Shown here piece after piece: positions 11,281 to 23,045 of a DNA stretch of 64,000 nt. Location: the NCBI RefSeq assembly GCF_018687715.1, contig NC_056765.1:6002501-6066500 (forward strand). The letters are read 5' to 3'. The position numbers and the translations under genes are program-made. The notes under the pieces are model-generated. The model made no database searches and was not told the origin of the DNA. It saw only the letters and a list, made by a program, of their open reading frames with translations. How positions within the stretch are numbered: the stretch's first letter is position 1; each line of letters begins with the position of its first letter. This stretch comes from Carya illinoinensis. Taxonomy: Eukaryota > Streptophyta > Magnoliopsida > Fagales > Juglandaceae.

Positions 11281-12578
11281 ACACTCAGTCGGGAAAGGTA
11301 ATCGGCAGGCAATCCCGACCGAAGTAAAATGGAAGAAATCAGTCGATTGAATCATTTCGGCAAATATTTTCCCGCTTCTGGTGTGCGACTGAGACCGAAG
11401 AGAAACTTTCCCCCATTTTGTCAATCCCAGCTTCTTCAGTTCGTCGTGGGTGCAGATCGGTTGAAAGCACCGTTGGGCCTCTGTTTTGCTTGGGTGGGTT
11501 TAGTTCAGGCCGGTTGCGTTGGGTGGGTCAAGCCTGAGTCTTGTTTGGGTGAGCTTGGTGGGCTGAGTTTGGGTCAGATCCGTGGGCCATCACCTCTGGT
11601 CAGCTTCGTGGGCCATCACCTCGGGTCAGCGACAGTGGGTCAGCGACGTGGGTTGGCAGTTCGTGGGTCGGGCTGCGTTTCGTGGGTCATGATCTAAGGC
11701 TGCCGTCAGCACCACCACAGCCAGGTTCTCTATCCACCCTCGATCGGAAAACCAACATCATATGCTTGAAAAAATGTTTGATTTTCCTAGTATATAAATT
11801 GCATGAAACGTGCTCAGTTTCGGTGCAGAACTCATGGACGGGGTAGATATATATGTGGCTATGTGGGTCTGTGTCGTGGCATTTGCATTAACAATGTAAA
11901 GTGAGATGTTGGAGCATTAATATGAGGAACAAAAAGATGTTTTTAGAAAATGTTGTTTACAGTTGTTGTTTAGTTAGATGATTGAAAAATTTAATAATTT
12001 TCATCTGCAAAAGATTGAATACAAGTGTAGAGTTGTTGTTAAAAAAATACCTTCGAGTGTTTTTTATTGGTTAAAACTGTACCAATAAATTGAACTAATT
12101 GCATAATGCTAATGGTTGAGGATTTTAAAATTGATGGTGATAAGTCTACTTAAACATTTGGAAACAAATTGTGTATAATCAGCATGCAGCTATGGACATG
12201 CCATTATCAAGTCCCCTTTCAATGTGGCTCAAATTTGTTTTTTCCTTTTGGGTTTGAAGTGAAAATTGTCGGCATTTTTGTTTGACATAAGGAAAAATAA
12301 ATTACAAGACTCATGATAATTGAGAATTTATCATTATTGTTATAATTGGCCATATTTTTCTACTTTAAATTGAAAATGTTGAGGGTGTGATGTACAAGTT
12401 TTGTAATAAGAAAATAAAATCATGGCTGAGAAACATGAAGGTTTTAACTCCAAATGTAAGATGTGATAATTGATTAGTAATTGTCATTTGTTTTTAAATT
12501 AAAAGAAAAGTTTTATTATGCTTGCTTCACAACTGCTTCATGAAATGTGATCATATTAGTGAACAACTTGTACAGGCC
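11281..12578. other. Upstream region of FAR1-related gene
   Basis: A G/C-rich patch at about 11330-11720 with repeated GTGGGT/CGTGGG words is followed by AT-rich DNA up to the FRS start. This could be promoter and 5' UTR with introns. A 122-residue frame at 11329-11697 is rich in Gly, Leu and Val and has no family resemblance that I can see, so I do not call it a gene. Confidence 0.45.
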
Positions 12579-15500
12579 ATGGGAAAAGCGGAAGAACAAG
12601 CATCTACCTTAACACCATCTAGCTCAAATCACCCAACCACAGTATGTTATTTTATAATTTAAAAACCTAATGCAATGCAACTCAATTATTTAGCATCCTA
12701 ATTATTATTATTTCTTTTATGTTAGGGTATCAGTCAAACTAGTCTACAAAACTTTCCAACGCCCATGCATGGTTATTTTGGACCAGTTCCTGCATGGTCA
12801 CCACCTTTCATGCCATATGTAGATGGCAACAAAAATGTAAGCAACATTGTGGTGCTTTTCCTACAAGTTGCATGAATTTATAATTTATATTATTTATATT
12901 TTATTTCTTTCCTGTGAAGCAAAATGTTGGATATGCATTTCAATATGGAATGGGACCTCCATGGCCATTTATGAGTACAAGCGCCGCGACGAGCGCAAGA
13001 TTTGCTGAAGAGGATAGACCGGACAAATTTGAAACTGAAGCACCATGTACTTCCGCCGCTAGAGTTGATGAAGAAATACTGTTGGATAGACCAGTTGAGA
13101 CTGTAACTGAACCTGTTTCCCCCGGTACACCACATGTAGTGACATCGTCAGATGGTGATGATATTTTTGAGGAGCCAAAATCAGGGATGGAGTTCAATTC
13201 GTTTGAAGATCTGTTGAGCTATTATAAGCAGTATGCAAAAATATGTGGGTTTGGGGTGATGACACAAAGGAGTGAGAGGTCTGACGATCACGGTGTGAGA
13301 TATGTTACTCTTGGTTGTGCACGGGGAGGGAAGGCCCGGATTAAGAGTTCTAATCCTGCAAACCCACGTCCGACGGGAAAGACGGATTGTAAGGCCCGGA
13401 TTAATGCACTAAGAATTGAGGGGAAGACGCGGTTGACAACAGTGAATAATACACATAATCATGTAATCAGCCCTTAGAAATCCCGCTTCTTTCGATGCAA
13501 TAGAGCAGTTAGTGAAACCGTTAAAAGAGTCCTAGACACAAATGATTTAGCTGGCATCCGAATGAACAAGAGTTATGGATCTCTTGTGGTTGGCGCAGGT
13601 GGCTTTGAGAACCTCCCTTTTTTGGAAAAGGATTGTCGCAATTACATCGACAAAGCCCGTCATCTGCGACTTGGTGCAGGTGGTGCTGGAGCACTTCGTG
13701 ACTATTTTATGAGAATGCAGTACAAGAATAACGGTTTTTTTGCGTTGATGGATTTAGACGATGACGGGCGGTTAAAAAATATTTTTTGGGCAGATCCACG
13801 AAGTCGGGCTGCTTATCAGTATTTTGGTGATGTCGTGACATTCGACACCACATACCTGACTAATAGGTATGGGATACTCTTTGCACCTTTTGTCGGTGTA
13901 AACCATCACGGGCAGTCGATTCTGTTAGGAGCTGGATTGATTTCCAATGAGGACACGGAGACATTTACATGGCTGTTCCAAACATGGTTGCAGTGTATGG
14001 ATGGAATAGCGCCAAAGGCAATTATCACTGATCAAGACAGAGCAATGAAAAATGCAATTGCTATTGTCTTTCCTGAAAGTCGACATAGATTTTGCTTTTG
14101 GCATATACTTAAGAAAGCCCCCGAGAAGCTTGGATCGTATGCCACCTATAGAAGTGGGCTGAAAACCGAGCTGATGAAATGTGTGTACGACACACAAACT
14201 ATTCAGGAGTTTGAAAACTGTTGGGCCGGTTTTATTAACACATACGACTTACATGAGAATGCTTGGTTGACAAGTTTATACAATGAGCGTGAGCATTGGG
14301 TACCGGTTTTCCTAAAAGAGCACTTTTGGGCTAGAATGAGTACAACACAGCGAAGCGAGAGTATGAATGCTTTTTTTGACGGTTACGTCCATGCGAAGAC
14401 CAACTTGAAGGAGTTTGTTGACCAGTTTGACAATGCATTGAAGAAGAAAATTGAAAATGAAAATCAGGCGGAATTCCTGTCATTTAGCGGCACCATTCCC
14501 TGCGTATCTAGATCCCCAATTGAGAAGAAATTTCAATCCTTGTACACCAATGCTAAATTTAAGGAAGTTCAACAGCAAGTCATTGGCATGCTTGATTTGG
14601 AAATTAAGCTACACAGTTCTGATGGCGTAACTAGCACTTATGTATTAGAGGATGAAGTTCGTATTAAGGAGTTCACAAAACAGGTTACATATTCAGTGGA
14701 TTTTAATGTGGATGACTGCAATGCAAAGTGCTCATGTGGGTTATTTCAGATGAGGGGGATACTGTGTAGACATATTTTGGCTGTATTCAAAACAATGGGT
14801 ATAAAATTATTGCCAGACCAGTACATTTTGGACCGATGGAGGAAGGACATCAAGAGGAGATACACGTCAATCTGAAGTAGCTACGATGTAGGGGATCAGA
14901 GGCCAAATGGTAATAGACACACAATTCTTCTGAATATGTGCTACAAGATGATAGATTATGTTGTGGATTCTAATGAGCAATTTGAAGATGCAAAGAAGAG
15001 GATAAATGAGATGACTGGATTATATCGTCAATACCAACGCCCCTTGGCTATGGCCGAGACAGGTTCGAAAGCGACAAACCTATTTCTTGTGTATTTACTA
15101 CAATAATGAAAGTTATAAAATCCATTACCTATTTCTTGTGTATTTATGTCCTATCTAACATCTCTTTTCCCAAAAAAGGTTCGGAACATGTATTTACGAC
15201 ACAGGATACTGCAGTTGGTAGTTCACAACAAGTGAAAAGTCCACGTATTGTCAGAGGGAAGGGAAGACCCCCATCTCTTAGAAGAGCATCTAGGATGGAG
15301 ATAGACATGCGGAAGGTTAAAGCCAAACAAGCTAAACAAGCCAAACAACAAGTTGGAGGAAAACGCAAACAGGTTCGGGTTTATACGCTAATGTGTTTAA
15401 TTTTTTGGCAATTAGGATATTTTTGTAAATAATGTAATAGAGCAGTTTTTTATTTCCTTAATTGGTAGCGAGATGAGAGAGAGACATCATCCATTGGAAC

Positions 15501-15805
15501 GTGTATGAATTTATTTCATGACGGAGATATTGCAGCACTGGACACGCGCAGGAATTTATTTGGGCCATCGGAGGTAGATATTTGTGTCAATCCTGGACAA
15601 GTGCAGGTATTAGATCGATTGTTCAGCTAAAAGCTATGGTTTGATACGGGTTTCAATATTTGTAATCTGATAGGATCTGTTTGAAAATAAACAGGGAGTT
15701 CGAGACAGCTCACCTTTTAACAGTAGTGGACCCACCCAATCTCATCCCATTATTGATAGTCAAGAAAGTGTAAGATGGAAGGATCTTGCATATATTAGAT
15801 TCTAA
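12579..15805 (+). pseudogene. FAR1-RELATED SEQUENCE (FRS)-type protein, six exons, two internal stops
   Basis: Exons by eye: 12579-12641, 12726-12836, 12920-15062, 15179-15372, 15469-15606, 15695-15805. All junctions are GT/AG, phases match, and the total is 920 codons. The order is that of FRS/FHY3 proteins, which are transcription factors domesticated from Mutator transposases. First comes a FAR1 DNA-binding domain (about 13195-13475, ending TTVNNTHNHVISP). Then the MULE transposase core (VVTFDTTYLTNRYGILFAPFVGVNH; ITDQDRAMKNAI; HRFCFWHI). Then a SWIM zinc finger (CSCGLFQMRGILCRHIL, about 14728-14778). The C-terminus has a Lys/Ala/Gln-rich basic segment (KAKQAKQAKQQ). TAG at 13475-13477 falls between DNA-binding and transposase parts, and TGA at 14873-14875 follows the SWIM finger. 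Both are in the otherwise open frame. It may be a recent pseudogene or a sequencing/assembly question. Confidence 0.85.
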
Positions 15806-16893
15806 TGGTTATTGGAGATGACTGAATATTTTCTCCCATTTTTCCTATCAGATATTTTATGATTGGATGGCGCACAACCAGAACTCTTTGGGTGGAGATG
15901 GGTCACAAGCATTTTAGACATGCGGTTAATGGTTGAGGCACATAGGGTATATTAGATATCTTTGATGCGTAGCCCTTAAAAATGAAACAGTTTTTTTTGT
16001 AAAGAAAAGCACTGTAATTATGTATGTGGATATACAGGATAAGTTGGAGGAAAAGCAGGAAAAACAGGCCAGGGCATATTTTTGTATTTTTGTAAATTTT
16101 GAAAATTTCTGTTGTAATTCATTTCTTCAAAGTATTCAGAGAGCTAGATTGACAATGTGGCTCATGAATGAGGCTAGACACATGATTCGTTTGAAAGCTA
16201 TGTATTATTGAGGTTTTAGAAAATTGAAAAGTATTAATGGTTTATTCAGGTGTTGATGGTGAAAAGTATTCAGAGGCCTTTTGTGTGTAAGATGGCCGGA
16301 TTATAAGCAGGTCATGTATTGGTTACCTGAGTTTGTGTCAATCGGGATGGTGTAATGGTAGTTCACGTGGGCTGGAATTTGACACAGTAACAGGGTGTAT
16401 TTAAGTTCAGGCGTGTATGGCTCAAAAAGGCTCAATTGGCCAGACTAGTGTGGTAATTTGGTCTCAGAAATGACCACACTACTTAACGTTAGTGGCCAGA
16501 TTAATGGCATACCAGCTTCAGTAAAACAAACATCTAGAAATGACCAAGCTATTATAACTAAAATAATGAAACAGTTTTTTAAAAGCATTAATTCATACAA
16601 GTTGCTACAAGTGAAGTTAGAACATACAAATAAAAACAGTTTCTTTATTTGAAGTTCCTCTAAATTGTTCTTTGCAATACAAATCACAAATTACTAAGAC
16701 AGCGAGCAACATATATACAGGAATCCCTCATTACAGTCATACAAATGAGGCCAATCCTGGACAACTTGAGAAAGGCTCATGAAGTACCCTTTTCAAAAAC
16801 AAACCCAAAAGTCCAGTTCGGTTTTACATATGACACAAAAAGTACCAATACATTCCAACTGATAAAGTCACATTCAAACAGGCCAAAAACTGG
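15806..16893. other. Region between FRS and GRF genes
   Basis: Probably 3' sequence of both genes, which point towards each other. Only short frames are present (16020-16211, 16458-16652). I see no separate gene. Confidence 0.5.
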
Positions 16894-17304
16894 CTACATC
16901 AGTCGTAGCATTGGTTGAGATAGGTTACAAGACACTGGATACACTAAAAGTACAGCACAAAAAGTGACTATGAAAAACCATGTCAATCCCAGCAAATTGA
17001 AGACTCCCTTGTACTTCTTCTCCAATGCTTTATATTTTACTTCCTCGCTACGTAGCCGCGATTGAAGTACCCTGTCGTGCCTCCGTTCAGCTAGCTCCAA
17101 CGTCATCTTACAGCAACTGTTTTGCTCACTTTGAATATCAATCCACTCGAAAAAGTCACATTGTTTTTTCATCTTATAGTTTGGACAATTGAAAAATCTT
17201 CTACCAAAAGAGTTTGCTTTTCCAGAAATCCGTAGCTTCGCTTGGGAGCCACAATAGCAAAGTGGTCTCTCCAAACTTGATCCGGAATGAGAAGCAGAAC
17301 TCAT
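16894..17304 (-). CDS. Small GRF-type zinc-finger protein with C-terminal membrane segment
   Basis: 136 residues in one exon, ATG at 17304. A zf-GRF domain covers about residues 14-56: CYCG (C16, C18), GRRFFNC (C40) and QCDFFEW (C49), the usual CxC...C...C ligand set with the GRFF signature. Residues about 60-98 are charged and probably helical (coiled coil). Residues about 100-122 (NLLGLTWFFIVTFCAVLLVY) form one hydrophobic span, suggesting a tail anchor. GRF fingers bind single-stranded nucleic acid in other proteins. The role of these small plant proteins with a membrane tail is unknown to me. It lies convergent to the FRS pseudogene. Confidence 0.8.
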   Translation of the reverse strand: MSSASHSGSSLERPLCYCGSQAKLRISGKANSFGRRFFNCPNYKMKKQCDFFEWIDIQSEQNSCCKMTLELAERRHDRVLQSRLRSEEVKYKALEKKYKGVFNLLGLTWFFIVTFCAVLLVYPVSCNLSQPMLRLM

Positions 17305-17459
17305 TTGCTATCATGGATATTGTAGTAAAACGAGCATTCAAATCAGTATATGGCATTTAATAAACAGGTTATCACTATATATAAGGCAGTATTGTGATAA
17401 ATTTGGTCTCAGCTATATACACAGCAGCTATGGCATTTCATAAACAAGTTACAGGAATA

Positions 17460-18160
17460 TATGTCAATCCCAATTGAAAACAGTTAAGTAAAAAGATGGG
17501 TATAATAACAGATATATGTCAATCCCAATTGAAAACAGTTAAGTAAAAAAAGGGCCTTATAAGCAGTATGTCAATCACGGGTCCCAATTGAAAACAGTAA
17601 AGTGAAACAGTATGTCAATTTGATATATGTCAACCCCAATTGAAAACAGTTAAGTGAAACAAAAACAAACAGTTAAGTGAAACAGGTTCTAGGAGATACA
17701 TGTCAATCCCAATTGAAAATAGCTAGGTGGAACGGGGCATTACAAGCGGTTTTTCATTCTCAATTGAAAACAGTTAAGTGAAACAGCATAATACACAAGC
17801 AGTATGTCAATCACAGTTGAAAACAGTTAAGTGAAACAGGGTTATTTCAGATGTAAGTCAATCCCAACACAAAACAGTTAAGTGAAACAGAATAATACAC
17901 AAGCAGTGTGTCAATCCCAATTGAAAACAGTTAAGTGAAATAGGGTTATCTCAGAAGTAAGTCAATCCCATTTGAGAGCAGTTAAGTGAAACAGAATAAT
18001 ACACAAGCAGTATGTCAATCACAATTGAAAACAGTTACATGAAACAGGGTTAACAATGATATAAGTCAATCCCAATTGCAAACAGTTAGGTGAAACGAGG
18101 CATTAAAGGCAGTATGTCAATCCCAATTAAAAACAGTTAAGTGAAACAAGGATATGAGGC
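17460..18160. repeat. Degenerate minisatellite upstream of GRF gene
   Basis: About 14 imperfect copies of a unit containing GTCAATCCCAATTGAAAAC followed by AGTTAAGTGAAACAG, spaced about 48-54 bases. Two spacer types alternate (GGGTTATTTCAGAT-like and AATAATACACAAGCAGT-like), so a higher-order ~100-base unit is likely between 17750 and 18060. It is upstream of the minus-strand GRF gene. Confidence 0.85.
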
Positions 18161-19900
18161 ACAGGATTTGGGTAGCATATATGATGCCCAATCCCAACTG
18201 ATACAATCAAATATGAGGAAGAAGGTTGTGTTTGAAAGTATTTATTGCTAACCTATCAACAACCAGCTTTTTCTCAGTACTCAGACGCATAAATCAAGAA
18301 GTTGAGCCAAATAAAAATAATGTTAGGTGGCTAGGTTGTAAGCATGTGTGTGTGTACCTCTCCATCCACCATTTACATTACTGATCAACAAAAACATACC
18401 ACCCGGAACCAAACATATTTATTTTAAAAACATTTTTTGACAAGTATTTCTTTTATAAACATAACAGATTTCTTTTATCAACTCTCAATAGTCATTACAG
18501 AATATTATGCTTCGCAGAAACTACAGAAATACAAAACTAAAAATATCCTAAAATACAGAAATCCAATCATACAAATACAGTAATTTAAAAATATGATATG
18601 AAATAACCTGGACACGGCCGACTGATTGTCAGTTTCGGGATGAAAAGTTAAGGTTAGATCTAGGTATAAATAGGGCTAGGGTTTCGGTTTGGGATGATGA
18701 CTTAGGGTTTTGAAAATGGTTAGGGTTAGGTCTAGCCTGCTTAGGGTTAGGGTTTTGCACAGCTTTAGGTTCGGTCACCTTTGAGACTACGAAAGGAATG
18801 AGATCATGATGGACTCGAGCAATGGAATGAGAGAAGAAGAGAGACAGAGAGACGGAGAGGGAAATACGATGAGAGGGACTGAATCGAGGGAGAGGGAGGG
18901 AAGATGATTAGAGGGACTGACTGACTCGAGGCTTTGGGAAGACGATTGCGATGGACTGAATCGGGGGAGATGGAAGGAAGACGATTAGAGGGACTCAATC
19001 GAGGGTTTCATCAATCCGATGAGAGGCATTTAGGGTTTCGCATTTGGGGAAGACGATGAGAGGAGTTAGATGACTCGAGGGCTTCTGGGCTTCTGAGGGA
19101 CTGAAATTTTATCCAGCGTTTCGACAGTTTGGAGAAGACGAGACAGGAGGGCATTTCAATCGAGGGCTTCTGGGCATGGGTGGGACTGATTCAGAATCGT
19201 GCGTTTCGTGCATTTGGGGAAGACGAGAGAGGAGGGAAAGGAATGTTGAGGCTTCTAGGCTTCTGAGGAGGGAGAGGAATCGAGGGACGTTTCGAGCATT
19301 CAAAACAGACGATGAGCTGTTATCACGGGGAAGACGAGAGGGAAATTAAATGAAGACGAGAGGGAAATTGGAAATTAAATGAAGACGATTGCATCGAGGA
19401 CTTGAAGGAAGGCAATTGAATCGAGGGGCTTCTGACTTTAAAAACCAAAACGGAGCGTTTCCAATATTTTCCACGTCAGCGAAGCCATTTGCACGCCGAC
19501 TGCTCAACACGATTGCATCCAGAGTTTTTCTAACAAATGATGTCAATTGTCAAATTAAAAGGGAATTCAGAGTGTTGAGAGATCTTCAAGGGTGCAGAGG
19601 AAGCTATATTGACTAACGTGGCATTCTAGAAACATGCCACGTGGCTAAAAAGTTGACCCCCGCCACCACTTCTCCTCCTCGTCTTGGTCTGACGCTTACT
19701 GTAAAGGTGAAAACCACTCCCTCCTTCATCACTCAGAATAAATACAAAAAAAAGATGCCCAACAAAAATAAAATAACAAGGAAGGAAAAAGATAAAAAAT
19801 CATGAATGCTATAGGTTTTGTTTTTCATAAACACAACAAACCAGATCTGATGAGCAAGTAGATATATCAAATAGATCTATTTCTTTCTATCTGATGAGGA
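18161..19900. other. Non-coding; telo-box-like motifs and purine-rich repeats
   Basis: 18665-18770 has several TAGGGTT words (TTAGGGTTAGGGTTTT at about 18740). 18800-19400 is a purine-rich, internally repetitive stretch with recurring GAAGACGA and ATCGAGGG words. Frames here are short and low-complexity. It could be the far 5' region of the GRF gene or a decayed element. No gene is supported. Confidence 0.45.
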
Positions 19901-21290
19901 CGATAACGATGAAGAGCTCTTTTTTTCAGCTGTTCATGTTTACGAAGAAGGAGGAGGAGCAGCGACTGCCAAACAGTCAGAAAAAGAAGAAGACGAAGAA
20001 AGGAGGAAGAAAGTGTGAGATGAAAGAGAGAGAGTGGAGGATTTTTTTTTTTTTTTTAATTTTAAGTAGTTGAGTCGGTAGAGATCCTCCGTATAAATCC
20101 ACAGGAAGGGTAGCATTTTCCGGTTCATAAATTAAATAGTTTTGTAGTATGTTTCTATGAGTGTTGCTTTGATTAATTTAGCTGGTAAAGTCAGGCTTCT
20201 CAGCAATACAATAAAATAAATTATAATTTAGGTAATTACGTTTGAAGTTTGAAATCTTTAAGAGTGAGGCTGATCAATAGAAAAACCGAAAAGGGAATAA
20301 ATCTATTAATTGAATTATTTTATTTTAAAATTTTATTTTTTGAATAATTTTACAAAGGTCATGTCATCCGGTTATGCGTCAACATTAATTTTTGCACCAT
20401 CTTGTGTCATCAAAATTTAAGTAGAAATTTTATGTACAACCACCGGAATAGAGTAGAATGATTCATTTTATTGATAATTTTTAAATAAAACAATATTATT
20501 AGTATTCAATAAAAATTTTAAAATATTTTTTTTTAATGTGTCAGTTATTTATATATTAAAAATTATTAAATTTAAATTTTAAAAGAAAATAAATGAATAT
20601 CATATGTAAAATTATAAGTACACAAATACATATAGTATTTACTATTTTAAATACCATTATCAATGGGTTGTTAACCACACACCGAAATATTTCTAAACGT
20701 AAAAATCAAAAATGTAAAGTCACCCAACAATGTTTTAAGTTTGAAATACATAATGAAATTAAAGCTTTTTTTTTTTCTAGATTAAAATCAAGAATGTAAT
20801 AAAAAATTCTTACAGTTTTAGCTCATAAAAATTACTCACAGATAATTTTTGGCAAGCCAGGGATAACTTGGCCCCAAAAAAGTAAGTTCCAGGACAGAAT
20901 ACCAATCCACACTTTTACAAATGAGAAGTGTGGAATCATAACAGAGTAAGGGAATCCAAGTGTCCTGAATGGAAGGAACCATGAGAGGCTCACACTTATG
21001 CAAAGCTTGGACTGTTCTCAACATTTTTTATAATTTTTATTTTAAATAATATCTAAATATATATAAAACACTCTTTAATTTTAAATATTTAATTTTTTAT
21101 TTAATTATTACCTTATCATCCAAACATAAAAATCAATAAATATATTTCAAAACTTTGTAACAAAATACAAAAAGTCATACAATTTTTTTAAAAACTTTGA
21201 AACAAAAATATTATTAAAAAATTATACTTAAATAATTTTTAAATTTTACATATTTTTATTTAAATTTTTCTCATTTATCTAAAAAGAATT
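19901..21290. other. AT-rich non-coding region
   Basis: No supported gene. 20150-20230 resembles 56620-56690 in part ('caggcttctcagca'). A 62-residue minus frame at 20836-21024 has mixed composition but I do not recognise it. Confidence 0.4.
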
Positions 21291-21354
21291 GCTATGCATC
21301 CACAGCTGTTTAGATGCATACTACACATGTTTTTTTATTTTTTATTTCTTTTAA

Positions 21355-21760
21355 ATGTCAGACTCCTCTCTCATCAGTCTCTCTCATCAAGCTCTCTCAA
21401 GTCTCTTTCTCTTCAAGCTCTTTCTCTCTTCAAGCTTTGTCTCTCTTCAACCTCTCAAACTCTCCTCAACATCTCTCTCTAAACTCTCTCTCTCTCCTCA
21501 AGATCTCTCTTTGACCTATCTCATCAAACTCTCTCTCAACAAATCTCTCTCTATCTAACCTCTCTCTCTCTCTCTCTCCTCAGGTGTTCTATCTGGTCAA
21601 GCTCTCACTCTCAAACTCTCCTTAACATCGCTCACTTCTCTCTTTTCAAGTACTCTCTCTTTGACCTCTCTCATAAGCTCTCTCTCATCAAATTTTCTTT
21701 TTCAACAAATCTCTCTCTCTCTCTCTCTTCAAGTGCTCTCTCTTATATCAAATTGTTAGT
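21355..21760. repeat. CT-rich low-complexity tract
   Basis: About 400 bases of irregular CTCTCT and CAAGCTCTCT repeats. All frames give Ser/Leu-rich products, so no protein is called. Confidence 0.8.
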
Positions 21761-22157
21761 TTCAACGTAGAGAAAAAAATTCAAATGATAAAATCAGTTG
21801 ACACTTAAGATGTAGAGTGTGTAAGGTGTAGAGTGTGTAATTTATTAGAGGGGCTGATGACAATATTTTCCCTTATTTAAAATCTAATAATATATCTTGA
21901 ATTAAATTATTTTTTTATTGTTCACATAATTTCGAGATATTTAGATATCCAAATGAGCGCTTCATGATTAGAAAGCGCAGCCATTAGTGAATCGGCGCGC
22001 GGGTCTAAATTTCGGTTGAGCGTGTGTATGATGATGGTGATGGGCAGATATCTGACTTCAAACAAAATAAGAAGAAAAATAAGAAAGAAAGAAGGAGAAA
22101 AAGAGGGACAGCATGCAGAGACGAATACAGATCCTTCTTCCCCCGCCCCCACACGAG

Positions 22158-22530
22158 TTCCCAAACCACTGTTTCTCGATCCTCTGCAGAGGCTGAATAT
22201 AGGTCCATGACCTATACAGTTTGTGAGTTGACTTGGCTAAGATCTTTACTTAATGATTTTGGTCAAAATCATTCTCCACCTTCTCTATTATTTTGTGACA
22301 ATCAAGCTGCCCTACATATTGTTGCTAATCCTGTTTTCCATGAGAGAACAAAGCATATAGAGTTGGATTGTCATTTAATCAGAGAAAAGATACAAGCTGG
22401 ACTACTCAAGACTTTACATGTTACCTCATCCCATCAGCTTGCAGATTTGTTCACCAAGCCTCTCGGATTTGCTCCATTTTATTCATTGCTGTCCAAGCTG
22501 AATGTTCACAATATATACCATTCATCTTGA
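22158..22530 (+). pseudogene. Copia RNase H C-terminal fragment
   Basis: The frame encodes [12 protein letters not shown], then [20 protein letters not shown] and [14 protein letters not shown], ending after [11 protein letters not shown]. This is the C-terminal RNase H of a Ty1-copia polyprotein. It is cut at the left, where unrelated sequence similar to 56150-56300 abuts. The stop at 22528-22530 is the natural end, followed by a polypurine tract and LTR. Confidence 0.9.
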
Positions 22531-22540
22531 GGGGGACTAT

Positions 22541-22807
22541 TGTAAATAATGTAAATTGTAAAATTTTCATTTCATTTTATTTTGTTTTCTGTTAGTCCGT
22601 TTAATAAAGCAGGTACATGTAATTACATTTGTGTCTTAAACCAATTAAGTCGGTTAGTTGGTTTAATAGTCTTTAACCTTGGGTTAAGTTTTTACTCAAT
22701 GTATAAATACTTAACCCAACACATGTACAGTTTTAGATTAATGAAATAAATTCTTCTCGTCTTCTCCAGTGCTCTGTTTTCTGAGAACTTGAGTTGAAAT
22801 TGTCACA
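22541..22807 (+). repeat. Copia 3' LTR (267 bp)
   Basis: It follows the polypurine tract GAGGGGGACTAT and runs from TGTAAATA to TTGTCACA. A TATA-like TGTATAAATAC is at about 22700. No second LTR is in the window, so the element is 5'-truncated. Confidence 0.75.
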
Positions 22808-22860
22808 AGTATTAAAGAATCTTTGTGATCTAACTACTGCAGCAATACTAAAAAGCGGTT

Positions 22861-23045
22861 TGAATTAAAAAATTATTTTATCATATTTTATTATTATAAT
22901 TTTTTAAAATTTTTATTTAAGATATAATAAATAATTTAATTTTTTTAAATATTAAAATAATAATAATATAAAACAATATTTTAATAATATTCTATCTAAT
23001 TTTTTTCTAATACCATCTTATTTCATTATACAAACGACTCCTAAA
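22861..23045. mobile_element. AT-rich MITE-like repeat
   Basis: Shares its pattern (TATTATTATAATTTTTTAAAATTTTTA, then runs of AATAATAATAT) with 45035-45245 and, inverted, with 60470-60640. Length about 180-210 bases in each case and no coding capacity. A MITE is the simplest reading. Confidence 0.55.

Noticed and set aside
11329..11697. 122-residue plus-strand frame in GC-rich patch
   Set aside because: Repetitive Gly/Val/Leu composition from GTGGGT words; no family resemblance and no supporting neighbours.
17460..18160. CRISPR-like regular repeats
   Set aside because: Eukaryotic setting with spliced genes, degenerate repeats, spacers themselves repeated, no cas genes; it is a minisatellite.
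18665..18770. Telomere repeat array
   Set aside because: Only scattered TAGGGTT words, not a run of TTTAGGG; more like telo-box motifs.
21294..21558. Three overlapping Ser/Leu-rich frames
   Set aside because: All arise from the CT-rich tract in different frames.
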